Position numbers and translations under genes: made by a program. From positions 95,392,764 through 95,456,763 of the forward strand of contig OW121744.1 of NCBI GenBank assembly GCA_933228675.1: a DNA stretch of 64,000 nucleotides, given 5' to 3'. Every line of letters starts with the position of its first letter. The first letter of the stretch is position 1. The notes under the pieces are model-generated. The model was not told where the DNA came from. It searched no databases and saw nothing but the letters and a program-made list of their open reading frames with translations. This document shows, in pieces, positions 10,804-23,040 of the stretch. The DNA is from Stomorhina lunata. Lineage: Eukaryota > Arthropoda > Insecta > Diptera > Rhiniidae.

Positions 10804-12098
10804 TATATGTATGTATTTATGTTTGTATGTTTGGGAATATTTCATAGAAAAAAATTTCCAATTTATATAAAAACAAAGAATAATGGGAGGTTTTGGCAAG
10901 TGTAGAGAAAACTCCAGCTTTTGTCAAGATGTTGATAAATATTTAAACATAATTATTTAATATTTTCTTTTGTTGGAAAAGCAACCGGAAGTTGACTTGT
11001 TTTTATCTCTTCATTTTACAAAATTCTTTGTTCAGATTCGTTCCGCTTGTTTTTCATTTTTCTTAATGTCTTAATTATTAAAAACTTGAACAAATTATTT
11101 ATGACTCTGAAATATTCCAAAAAACTTAAGACAAACTTCCTTTTTTTGGACGACAGAAAAAAAATCGTACAACTCATCTACATACTCCCATATAGATACC
11201 CACAATTAAGATTCTTTTTTGAAGATACTGGAATTTCTGTTGGCATTCAGTTTTTTTTTTTTTTTTGTTGTGGCATGTGCAACATCAAAGTGCTGCATTA
11301 TTAAATTTATGCAACATTTTGAATGCTTGGTTGATTTTATTAAAACAACAAATTTTGTTAATTGAAAATTAGCATAAAATTTTATGTTAAAAATCTCAAG
11401 ACCTTTAACAAAAAAAAAAATATATTATTTTTTGTTAACAAAAACTGAAAGAAGAAATTTATTTTCCCTTAACCAGAATATTAATCAAATCACAAAAATA
11501 TGGTGGAAAGGTGATGATAAAGTAATAAAACTCAGAATTTATTTTCATATACTATATAAAAGACTTATTAAAGACTATGGGGTATTTCTTGAAAGACTAA
11601 AGATCGTTAAGAGCATAAACAAATATATTTTTTTTAAATTAATTACTTTGCTTAAAGGTGAGAACTAAATGAAAGGTGTAAGGTATTAGGCTTGAAAGAA
11701 AATTTTAAAATTTTCTTTATCTCTTACTTGGGTTGTTTTTGAAAGCAATAAATAACAACAAATTTAGAACGGAAAATGATCAAGATTAGCCTACCATAAG
11801 CCACAACTTTAAACTAAACATACCCTAATTAGCAGTTCAAGTTAAAGAACTAGATGTAGCTCTAGCCATAGTTCCTGTCAAATCAATATTCATAGCTTCA
11901 TTTAGAGTTGAGAGCATTAACTATAGAACTTAGTTAAATAAAGCACTAAACTTGGTACTAAAATACTGCCAAACCTTTACATAAACTTCCAGTCAAAACT
12001 TTAGTCTTAACATTAGTCGGATCTCGGGTCATAGATCAAGACATACATATCTAAGCAAAGTTCCATTAAAAGCTCTAACTAAGTAGTAGTCGTAGCTT
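10804..12098. other. AT-rich stretch, nothing recognised
   Basis: Open frames of 85 and 94 codons (11047-11304, 11384-11668) are lysine, phenylalanine and leucine rich and match no family I know. Codon content simply reflects AT richness. Confidence 0.5.
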
Positions 12099-12983
12099 TT
12101 TATACTCTTTAATACTATTTATAGGTGGAAAGGGTTTTATAAGTTAGTGCTGATGTATGTAACGCATAGAAATATATGCCTTAGACCCACCTTTTAGTAT
12201 ACCAATAGGCTTAGAATCACTTTATGAGTCGATTTAGCGATGTCAATCCATCCATCCGTCTGGCTGGCTAGCTGGACCCCATTTAAACGATGTAATCGAA
12301 ATATATGTCGCAATTCTGGAGATAATTTCATGAAATTTGGCACAGATCATTATTAGGTCGCACTTCCCGATATAAACCATGTAATCAAAGTACAGGTCGC
12401 GATTTTAAAGATAATTTCATGAAATTTGGCATGGATAATTTTTTTGATAGTGGAACCACAGCTATTGAAATTTATCAAAATCGGTCTACTATTTATGGTA
12501 AATCCTATAGGTCCCACCTCCCGGAATTGATATATTGGCCACAAATATCAATATTTCTTCAATTTAAAGCGAATACTGGTTATGTAAATATAAATCAATA
12601 TACCAAATTTTGTTGAAATCGGTTCACATCTGACCATAGCTCCCATACCAACTTTTCAGTCAGAACAAGCTAAATGTGACAAAAATCAAAAAAAAATTCT
12701 CGTAAATCTGAAGATAATGAGAATTTTGGTTGCAGTTTTTGCACACATAATTTTTTGTAACAACTGTAATGAACCAAATTTCAAGATAATCGGTCCATAT
12801 TTGACCCTTGCTCTCATATAAGTCAAAATGACGGAAACAGCTTAAATGTATAAGTTTTGAGAAAGTTTTGCTGGCAAATTTTAGCAAATATTTCTCTTTA
12901 TTTAGGGAAAAGAAAGCCTTTGACCTTAGTGGTGAAGGGTATCGTATGGTCCGGCTTGACTGACTATAGCACTTTCTTACTTT
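12099..12983 (-). mobile_element. Family A DINE-1/INE-1-like element, copy A2
   Basis: Reverse-complement copy of family A. The left end TTTATACTCTTTAATAC..TATAGGTGGAAAGGG is a worn form of the terminal hairpin; the GTCY core is near 12243 (ATCCATCCATCCGTCTGG). The right end is GACTATAGCACTTTCTTAC. The right end leads within 100 bp into the 11-bp array. Confidence 0.8.
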
Positions 12984-13078
12984 CTTTTCTTCATAAGTTT
13001 GCCATAGTCTTACTATAGACTTGACTATAGTCTTACTTAAGTTTTGACTCTAGACAATAATTTGACTATAGACTGATA
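12984..13078. repeat. Degenerate edge of the 11-bp array
   Basis: Contains CATAGTCTTACTATAGACTTG, TGACTATAGTCTTAC and TTGACTATAGACTGATATAG, all imperfect forms of the array unit in both orientations. It lies between family A and the homogeneous array. Confidence 0.7.
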
Positions 13079-16000
13079 TAGTCTAGTCATAGTCTAGTCA
13101 TAGTCTAGTCATAGTCTAGTCATAGTCTAGTCATAGTCTAGTCATAGTCTAGTCATAGTCTAGTCATAGTCTAGTCATAGTCTAGTCATAGTCTAGTCAT
13201 AGTCTAGTCATAGTCTAGTCATAGTCTAGTCATAGTCTAGTCATAGTCTAGTCATAGTCTAGTCATAGTCTAGTCATAGTCTAGTCATAGTCTAGTCATA
13301 GTCTAGTCATAGTCTAGTCATAGTCTAGTCATAGTCTAGTCATAGTCTAGTCATAGTCTAGTCATAGTCTAGTCATAGTCTAGTCATAGTCTAGTCATAG
13401 TCTAGTCATAGTCTAGTCATAGTCTAGTCATAGTCTAGTCATAGTCTAGTCATAGTCTAGTCATAGTCTAGTCATAGTCTAGTCATAGTCTAGTCATAGT
13501 CTAGTCATAGTCTAGTCATAGTCTAGTCATAGTCTAGTCATAGTCTAGTCATAGTCTAGTCATAGTCTAGTCATAGTCTAGTCATAGTCTAGTCATAGTC
13601 TAGTCATAGTCTAGTCATAGTCTAGTCATAGTCTAGTCATAGTCTAGTCATAGTCTAGTCATAGTCTAGTCATAGTCTAGTCATAGTCTAGTCATAGTCT
13701 AGTCATAGTCTAGTCATAGTCTAGTCATAGTCTAGTCATAGTCTAGTCATAGTCTAGTCATAGTCTAGTCATAGTCTAGTCATAGTCTAGTCATAGTCTA
13801 GTCATAGTCTAGTCATAGTCTAGTCATAGTCTAGTCATAGTCTAGTCATAGTCTAGTCATAGTCTAGTCATAGTCTAGTCATAGTCTAGTCATAGTCTAG
13901 TCATAGTCTAGTCATAGTCTAGTCATAGTCTAGTCATAGTCTAGTCATAGTCTAGTCATAGTCTAGTCATAGTCTAGTCATAGTCTAGTCATAGTCTAGT
14001 CATAGTCTAGTCATAGTCTAGTCATAGTCTAGTCATAGTCTAGTCATAGTCTAGTCATAGTCTAGTCATAGTCTAGTCATAGTCTAGTCATAGTCTAGTC
14101 ATAGTCTAGTCATAGTCTAGTCATAGTCTAGTCATAGTCTAGTCATAGTCTAGTCATAGTCTAGTCATAGTCTAGTCATAGTCTAGTCATAGTCTAGTCA
14201 TAGTCTAGTCATAGTCTAGTCATAGTCTAGTCATAGTCTAGTCATAGTCTAGTCATAGTCTAGTCATAGTCTAGTCATAGTCTAGTCATAGTCTAGTCAT
14301 AGTCTAGTCATAGTCTAGTCATAGTCTAGTCATAGTCTAGTCATAGTCTAGTCATAGTCTAGTCATAGTCTAGTCATAGTCTAGTCATAGTCTAGTCATA
14401 GTCTAGTCATAGTCTAGTCATAGTCTAGTCATAGTCTAGTCATAGTCTAGTCATAGTCTAGTCATAGTCTAGTCATAGTCTAGTCATAGTCTAGTCATAG
14501 TCTAGTCATAGTCTAGTCATAGTCTAGTCATAGTCTAGTCATAGTCTAGTCATAGTCTAGTCATAGTCTAGTCATAGTCTAGTCATAGTCTAGTCATAGT
14601 CTAGTCATAGTCTAGTCATAGTCTAGTCATAGTCTAGTCATAGTCTAGTCATAGTCTAGTCATAGTCTAGTCATAGTCTAGTCATAGTCTAGTCATAGTC
14701 TAGTCATAGTCTAGTCATAGTCTAGTCATAGTCTAGTCATAGTCTAGTCATAGTCTAGTCATAGTCTAGTCATAGTCTAGTCATAGTCTAGTCATAGTCT
14801 AGTCATAGTCTAGTCATAGTCTAGTCATAGTCTAGTCATAGTCTAGTCATAGTCTAGTCATAGTCTAGTCATAGTCTAGTCATAGTCTAGTCATAGTCTA
14901 GTCATAGTCTAGTCATAGTCTAGTCATAGTCTAGTCATAGTCTAGTCATAGTCTAGTCATAGTCTAGTCATAGTCTAGTCATAGTCTAGTCATAGTCTAG
15001 TCATAGTCTAGTCATAGTCTAGTCATAGTCTAGTCATAGTCTAGTCATAGTCTAGTCATAGTCTAGTCATAGTCTAGTCATAGTCTAGTCATAGTCTAGT
15101 CATAGTCTAGTCATAGTCTAGTCATAGTCTAGTCATAGTCTAGTCATAGTCTAGTCATAGTCTAGTCATAGTCTAGTCATAGTCTAGTCATAGTCTAGTC
15201 ATAGTCTAGTCATAGTCTAGTCATAGTCTAGTCATAGTCTAGTCATAGTCTAGTCATAGTCTAGTCATAGTCTAGTCATAGTCTAGTCATAGTCTAGTCA
15301 TAGTCTAGTCATAGTCTAGTCATAGTCTAGTCATAGTCTAGTCATAGTCTAGTCATAGTCTAGTCATAGTCTAGTCATAGTCTAGTCATAGTCTAGTCAT
15401 AGTCTAGTCATAGTCTAGTCATAGTCTAGTCATAGTCTAGTCATAGTCTAGTCATAGTCTAGTCATAGTCTAGTCATAGTCTAGTCATAGTCTAGTCATA
15501 GTCTAGTCATAGTCTAGTCATAGTCTAGTCATAGTCTAGTCATAGTCTAGTCATAGTCTAGTCATAGTCTAGTCATAGTCTAGTCATAGTCTAGTCATAG
15601 TCTAGTCATAGTCTAGTCATAGTCTAGTCATAGTCTAGTCATAGTCTAGTCATAGTCTAGTCATAGTCTAGTCATAGTCTAGTCATAGTCTAGTCATAGT
15701 CTAGTCATAGTCTAGTCATAGTCTAGTCATAGTCTAGTCATAGTCTAGTCATAGTCTAGTCATAGTCTAGTCATAGTCTAGTCATAGTCTAGTCATAGTC
15801 TAGTCATAGTCTAGTCATAGTCTAGTCATAGTCTAGTCATAGTCTAGTCATAGTCTAGTCATAGTCTAGTCATAGTCTAGTCATAGTCTAGTCATAGTCT
15901 AGTCATAGTCTAGTCATAGTCTAGTCATAGTCTAGTCATAGTCTAGTCATAGTCTAGTCATAGTCTAGTCATAGTCTAGTCATAGTCTAGTCATAGTCTA

Positions 16001-16198
16001 GTCATAGTCTAGTCATAGTCTAGTCATAGTCTAGTCATAGTCTAGTCATAGTCTAGTCATAGTCTAGTCATAGTCTAGTCATAGTCTAGTCATAGTCTAG
16101 TCATAGTCTAGTCATAGTCTAGTCATAGTCTAGTCATAGTCAAGTCATAGTCTAGTCATAGTCTAGTCATAGTCGATGGTCATAGTCTAGTCATAGTC
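13079..16198. repeat. 11-bp tandem array (satellite 2), nearly invariant
   Basis: Head-to-tail copies of CATAGTCTAGT. Sixty-base rows repeat their phase exactly every 660 bp (for example rows 13741, 14401, 15061 and 15721 begin identically), so I see no indel over about 3.06 kb, roughly 278 copies. The first variants appear at 16141 (CAAGTC) and the array decays by 16198 with GTCGATGGTC and GTCGAAGGTC. All frames contain stops. The true array may be longer than the assembly shows. Confidence 0.97.
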
Positions 16199-16570
16199 GA
16201 AGGTCATTTTGATGGTAGGTTAGACCATCATCTTCAGGAGGACAGATCGAAAACCTTGCATTATTACCTATTTTACAAACACAATCAATACGAATTATGT
16301 TTGTAAATCAAAGGTACGTAGTAACCATCGGCTTTGGAAAGAATGTGGGAAGTAAAGGAAGATGAAACTGAAAAATATTTGTGTTTACTTTTGTTCAGTT
16401 GATGATTTAAGCATTTACTTTTGATTTGCAAACATAATTCGTAATGATTGTATTTGTAAAATAGTTAATAGGTTTCGATCTGTCTAAAAGTAGATATATT
16501 TTTTATGAATGTGATAACGTAACTAACCATCGAGGAATTGGTTGTCCCACAAATATTTTGTTTGCCTTTT
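16199..16570. mobile_element. Family B foldback-like element
   Basis: Two arms in inverted orientation. Left: TTTTACAAACACAATCAATA then CGAATTATGTTTGTAAATCAAAGG (16268-16312). Right: its near reverse complement at about 16410-16456. It is flanked by GATCGAAAACC and GGTTTCGATC, also inverted, and ends near CCATCGAGGAATTGGTTGTCCCAC. One-armed copies of the same family are at 35340, 52697, 53880, 57735 and 58065. No coding capacity; MITE or foldback class is an inference. Confidence 0.65.
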
Positions 16571-18302
16571 ATCAATAAATTGACCATTACATTAATAAAT
16601 TAATGTAATAGACTGGGATCAATTGCGAATATTTTTCTTTTTGAATAATATTTACATCCCAAAAATTTTCTAATTTTTTGGTAATGACGTTATTTTTGTA
16701 TGACAGTTTTTTATTCTTTTGACAATCTCTTTAAAGTATTGTTGAAATGCTAACAGATAATGAATTTATATTGCATAACTTAAATTTGACGATTCATTTT
16801 TTCTATCTTTTCTAAGTTCAATGAACTTAAAATATTTTGCATATCAATGTTAAAGTTCTAGGAATTTGAAGAAACTTACATAAAATTTAAATCTTGATCT
16901 TTTAAAGATCATGTCAAAACTCAAAGTCTTTAGCCAAAAGCAAAAAAATAAACAATATTCGTTAAACTCCGGCATAAAACAAAAAAGTGTCTAAATTGTC
17001 AAAAATCAAAGCTGAAACATAAACTTCTGTTTAAAGCCAAAATAATAATAAAAAACCCACAAATCGAATAATACTTAAATTTAAGGCAAAGATTTCAAAG
17101 TTAGTTTTTTTTCCTTAAAGCCTCTGTTAAAAGTTAAATAAGTAGAGATTTCTTTTAGCTGATATGTCAGCCAGACCATAAACAATCTTATAAAAAACAC
17201 CAGGTATTCCATAAAATTTAAGCCAGAAAAAAAAAATACTGATCATTTCACTACAAAACCTTTTTTTTGATGCAACAAAAGAAAATATAAATAAATAAGA
17301 ACCTTTTTGTTCATGAAAGCTTTGGCTGGGGCTTTTTCAATAATCTCAATCTTGAAAGAAATACTAAAAAAAATTCAAAATAAATATCAAGATCTTTAAG
17401 TTTTGTTGTGACCAGGATTATTTTAGTTTTTTATTCCTTAAGAAAAAAAAAAGAAAAACAAAGAAGAGTCAAGGTTTGTCTGTCTTGATTTTAAATACAA
17501 TTGATTTTGCATATTATTTCTTTTTTTGTATATTTTTCAGATTTAAATGAAATGATCTTTTGCTTAAAATGTTTGTGTCACATACAATAAAACTGCTTTT
17601 GCTTTGGCAAAAGAAGATGCCTTTTGAATGATGACCTTACAAATCACGCTCCAATTTATAAGATCGATGAGTTTAATAAGAAACAAAAAACGAATAGAAG
17701 TCAATTACATGTTGCAAACAACTTTTAGTTTTTTTTTTGTCTTCCACCTCCTTTAAGGCTAAAAGCTAAACCAAAACCATCATCATCTTCATGCTCGTCA
17801 TGATCATGTTTTAGAATGGAAACTGGTTTAAGTTTTTTTTAGCTTTTAGTTCATTCTAGTTTAAATAATCTCATTTATTATTTTAGCTTAAGAGATTTTT
17901 GTTTGCTATTTCTAGGAATAGTTGTTTACAAAAAATAATCTTTAAGTTCTTAATAAATTAAAGGAAATTTTTAAACTGTTTTAATTAATTATCGAAAAAA
18001 TAGTGTAAATTTTGTTTTTTAGATGCAAAAATTAATGTAAAAACTTGAAACTTAACTTTACATGATCATGGATGACTCTAAATCAAAAGACTTAAGAAAC
18101 AAACTTATGTTTCTAAAATGCACTTTATGATTCTTTTTTTTATAATTTTTAATGTCTTTTAATAAAAAGGACTTATAATATTCCTTTAGGTAATTTTTTC
18201 TATCTTAATGGGTAAATGTAATTCAAATAAATACATAGAAATAAAGTATTTATAAAAGGAAAAGAGTTAAGTCTTGTGTTTTGGGTGCGTAAACTTATTA
18301 CA
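16571..18302. other. AT-rich stretch, nothing recognised
   Basis: Long AT-rich non-repetitive sequence with poly-A and poly-T tracts. No open frame, RNA gene or terminal repeat that I can support. Confidence 0.55.
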
Positions 18303-18810
18303 AAACAAGTAATAAAGTGCTATAGTCAGAACCACCATACGCTACCCATCACCACTAAGGTCAAAGGTGTTTTTTTTTCCAGTATTAAGATAAATATTTG
18401 CTAAATTTTGCCGTCATACAAACATTTTCTCAAAACTTATATATATAAGCTGTTTTTGTCATTTTGACTTATATGGGCTAGGATCAAATGTGGACCGATT
18501 GTCTTGAAATTAAGCAAATTGATTACAGTTTTTACAAAAATTATGCGTGCAAAAAATAAACTCAAAATTTTCATTATCTTCAGAGGTTCGAACGTTTTAG
18601 TGATTTTTATCTCATTTGACAGAATTGGATTTAGATAGGCAGTGTTTGTTTTAAATTTCATGAAAAATATTAATATTTGTGGCCACAATATCAATTCCAG
18701 GAAGTGGAACCTATGGGAGGTACCATAAATAATAGACCCATTTTGACGAATTTCAATACCCATAGTCCTACTATCGAATTATATATGCCAAATTTCATTA
18801 TATCATTTCA
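18303..18810 (+). mobile_element. Family A element A3, truncated by a satellite
   Basis: Starts AAACAAGTAATAAAGTGCTATAG and follows family A (ACTAAGGTCAAAGGTG, TTCTCAAAACTTATAT, TCAATTCCAGGAAGTGG) up to about TTTCAATACCCATAGTCC and CCAAATTTCAT. It is cut off before the GTCY core and terminal hairpin by the onset of the 31-bp array. Confidence 0.75.
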
Positions 18811-18824
18811 TTTTTTTGAAAAAG

Positions 18825-21772
18825 ATAGAAATTTTTTGAAAAATTTCCTCTAAAAATAAGAATTTTTTTGAAAAATTTTTTCTAAAAATAAGAAATTTTT
18901 GCAAACATTTCCTATGAAAACAGAAATTTTTGTAAAAATTTCTTATAAAAATAAAAAATTTTTGCAAAAAATTATCTATAAAAATAGGTAACTTTTTATA
19001 AATTTCCTATAAAAATAGGAAATTTTTGAAAAATTTCCTATAAAAATAGGAAATTTTTGAAAAATTTCCTATAAAAATAGGAAATTTTTGAAAAATTTCC
19101 TATAAAAATAGGAAATTTTTGAAAAATTTCCTATAAAAATAGGAAATTTTTGAAAAATTTCCTATAAAAATAGGAAATTTTTGAAAAATTTCCTATAAAA
19201 ATAGGAAATTTTTGAAAAATTTCCTATAAAAATAGGAAATTTTTGAAAAATTTCCTATAAAAATAGGAAATTTTTGAAAAATTTCCTATAAAAATAGAAA
19301 ATTTTTGAAAAATTTCCTATAAAAATAGGAAATTTTTGAAAAATTTCCCATAAAAATAGGAAATTTTTGAAAAATTTCCTATAAAAATAGGAAATTTTTG
19401 AAAAATTTCCTATAAAAATAGGAAATTTTTGAAAAATTTCCTATAAAAATAGGAAATTTTTGAAAAATTTCCTATAAAAATAGGAAATTTTTGAAAAATT
19501 TCCTATAAAAATAGGAAATTTTTGAAAAATTTCCTATAAAAATTGGAAATTTTTGAAAAATTTCCTATAAAAATAGGAATTTTTTGAAAAATTTCCTATA
19601 AAAATAGGAAATTTTTGAAAAATTTCTTATAAAAATAGGAAATTTTTGAAAAATTTCCTATAAAAATGGGAAATTTTTGAAAAATTTCCTATAAAAATAG
19701 GAAATTTTTGAAAAATTTCCTATAAAAATAGGAAATTTTTGAAAAATTTCCTATAAAAATAGGAAATTTTTGAAAAATTTCCTATAAAAATAGGAAATTT
19801 TTGAAAAATTTCCTATAAAAATAGGAAATTTTTGAAAAATTTCCTATAACAATAGGAAATTTTTGAAAAATTTCCTATAAAAATAGGAAATTTTTGAAAA
19901 ATTTCCTATAAAAATAGGAAATTTTTGAAAAATTTCCTATAAAAATAGGAAATTTTTGAAAAATTTCCTATAAAAATAGGAAATTTTTGAAAAATTTCCT
20001 ATAAAAATAGGAAATTTTTGAAAAATTTCCTATAAAAATAGGAAATTTTTGAAAAATTTCCTATAAAAATAGGAAATTTTTTAAAAATTTCCTATAAAAA
20101 TAGGAAATTTTTGAAAAATTTCCTATAAAAATATTAAATTTTTGAAAAATTTCCTATAAAAATAGGAAATTTTTGAAAAATTTCCTATAAAAATAGGAAA
20201 TTTTTGAAAAATTTCCTATAAAAAAAGGAAATTTTTGAAAAATTTCCTATAAAAATAGGAAATTTTTGAAAAATTTCCTATAAAAATAGGAAATTTTTGA
20301 AAAATTTCATATAAAAATAGGAAATTTTTAAAAAAATTTCCTATAAAAATAGGAAATTTTTGAAAAATTTCCTATAAAAGTAGGAAATTTTTGAAAAATT
20401 TCCTATAAAAGTAGGAAATTTTTGAAAAATTTCCTATAAAAATAGGAAATTTTTGAAAAATTTCCTATAAAAATAGGAAATTTTTGAAAAATTTCCTATA
20501 AAAATAGGAAATTTTTGAAAAATTTCCTATAAAAATAGGAAATTTTTGAAAAATTTCCTATAAAAATAGGAAATTTTTGAAAAATTTCATATAAAAATAG
20601 GAAATTTTTAAAAAAAATTCCTATAAAAATAGGAAATTTTTGAAAAATTTCCTATAAAAATTGGAAATTTTTGAAAAATTTCCTACAAAAATAGGAAATT
20701 TTTGAAAAATTTCCTATAAAAATAGGAAATTTTTGAAAAATTTCCTATAAAAATAGGAAATTTTTGAAAAATTTCCTATAAAAATAGGAAATTTTTGAAA
20801 AATTTCCTATAAAAATAGGAAATTTTTGAAAAATTTCCTTTAAAAATAGGAAATTTTTGAAAAATTTCCTATAAAAATAGGAAATTTTTGAAAAATTTCC
20901 TATAAAAATAGGAAATTTTTGAAAAATTTCCTATAAAAATAGGAAATTTTTGAAAAATTTCCTATAAAAATAGGAAATTTTTGAAAAATTTCCTATAAAA
21001 ATAGGAAATTTTTCAAAAATTTCCTATAAAAATAGTAAATTTTTGAAAAATTTCCTATAAAAATAGGAAATTTTTGAAAAATTTCTTATAAAAATAGGAA
21101 ATTTTTGAAAAATTTCCTTTAAAAATAGGAAATTTTTGAAAAATTTCCTTTAAAAATAGGAAATTTTTGAAAAATTTCCTATAAAATAGGAAATTTTTGA
21201 AAAATTTCCTATAAAATAGGAAATTTTTGAAAAATTTCCTATAAAAATAGGAAATTTTTGAAAAATTTCCTATAAAAATAGGAAATTTTTGAAAAATTTC
21301 CTATAAAAATAGGAAATTTTTGAAAAATTTCCTATAAAAATAGGAAATTTTTGAAAAATTTCCTATAAAAATAGGAAATTTTTGAAAAATTTCCTATAAA
21401 AATAGGAAATTTTTGAAAAATTTCCTATAAAAATAGGAAATTTTTGAAAAATTTCCTATAAAAATAGGAAATTTTTGAAAAATTTCCTATAAAAATAGGA
21501 AATTTTTGAAAAATTTCCTATAAAAATAGGAAATTTTTGAAAAATTTCCTATAAAAATAGGAAATTTTTGAAAAATTTCCTATAAAAACAGGAAATTTTT
21601 GAAAAATTTCCTATAAAAATAGGAAATTTTTGAAAAATTTCCTATAAAAATAGGAATTTTTTGAAAAATTTCCTATAAAAATAGGAAATTTTTGAAAAAT
21701 TTCCTATAAAAATAGGAATTTTTTGAAAAATTTCCTATAAAAATAGGAAATTTTCGAAAAATTTACTTGTTA
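18825..21772. repeat. 31-bp hairpin satellite (satellite 3)
   Basis: About 95 copies of a 31-bp unit made of AAAAATTTCCTA, loop TAAAAA, TAGGAAATTTTT and one spacer G. The two 12-mers are exact reverse complements, so each unit is a perfect 12-bp hairpin plus one base. Left units (18825-19010) are degenerate; the rest differ by scattered single substitutions (for example 19291, 20064, 20142) and occasional 1-bp deletions (21185, 21216). Minor blocks are shared, such as AAAAAAATTTC variants near 20331 and 20611. Confidence 0.97.
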
Positions 21773-23040
21773 AAGAATAATATTCTCCGTTATGATTATT
21801 GAAATTAGGTATTTTTGTGGTTAGTTCTGTCCATAAAAAGTTTTATCTTTAAAGACGTGAATAGTCATATAACTAAAGGGTATCATAATGAACGATTAAG
21901 TGCACTCAGAACAAAAATGTTTAAAACATTTTTACTCCAACACAAGAAACATGACTATCTTGACACGACCTACGTCAATCTTTTTAACATATTTTATAGC
22001 CTAAAGTGTGAAATACTTAATAAAAAATCTCAAACTAAATTACCTAAATTTGACAAAAAAAAAACGTTCCTTAAGAAATTCCAAAACCCTTTTCTTAGGA
22101 AAAATTCCGAAAAAATAAAACAATACATGAAGCACAATAGATTAACCAACGATTGTTACAACATAAACGAAATAACTTCAAAATTTATTTCTATTCGCTA
22201 TTTCTGCCACCAAAATTGTTAGTGATGATTGAACTTTTAAATAAGAAATGCTAACTCCACTCCAGCCACAAAATCAAGCAATAACAAGGTAATAAAAACT
22301 CCATAATAATGGCAAATTACTAACAAACTAATAAATGAAATGGTGGGTTTCCTTTAAACTTAAAGATCTTAACAAAAAAACGAAAACTCTTTTAACAAAA
22401 TGCTTAAAGTAAAACTTTAGTGTTTTTTTGTTTTTTTTTTCTATTCTTCAGAGACCCCATAAGTGTAAGTGTAGAAAATGTTTTAGTTAAGCAAAAATCG
22501 GCCTCTATTTGCCATGAATTTAAGAGTAATAATATTAACTACATCAGTCAGTGTCATCATTACTTAAGGGCTAAAAACAGGAAACTAGACAATGTTGTTT
22601 AAGACACAAAGCTCTAAAGAAAAAAAAAGAGTTCAGTTTATAGCCAAGTTGTAATATGTTTGTTACAACAATAAAATATGGCCATTTTTTCAGCTAAAAT
22701 CAACTTTAGCTAAGGTAACAAAAAGTCGTCGTCATCATTATTATTCTCAACCTTCTCATTATTAGATTCAAAGTCATTGTTGTGAAGCTTTTTTTTTTGT
22801 TGTACCTAAATTGTCTTCTGCCTCCTTTGCTAACAACCAACTAACTGATCGATCGATCAATTCTTTTAAGTACAAAGAGAAAAAAAAGTTAACTGCTTCA
22901 AATAAAAGAATAGCAATATTGAATCATACAAAACCAGCTAGGATTTGCTACAACAAAAAAGAAAAAAAGAAAAAATGTAAGAAAAAAAAATCAGCTGACT
23001 TTAATAAAAGGTTTTGATTTTAACAACAGAGGCGGAGATT
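21773..23040. other. AT-rich stretch, no supported gene
   Basis: A 135-codon open frame (21815-22222) is lysine, asparagine and phenylalanine rich, has no recognisable domain, and is only as long as AT-rich DNA can give by chance. It starts right at the satellite edge. Smaller frames at 22420-22602 and 22811-23017 are low-complexity. Confidence 0.5.

Noticed and set aside
13079..16198. CRISPR-like regular repeat
   Set aside because: Contiguous 11-mers without spacers in a eukaryotic setting; it is a satellite.
18825..21772. CRISPR-like palindromic repeats
   Set aside because: The 31-bp units are palindromic but directly adjacent, with one base between them and no unique spacers.
21815..22222. 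135-codon open reading frame
   Set aside because: AT-driven composition (Lys, Asn, Phe), no domain, no splice or promoter context, within chance for this base composition.
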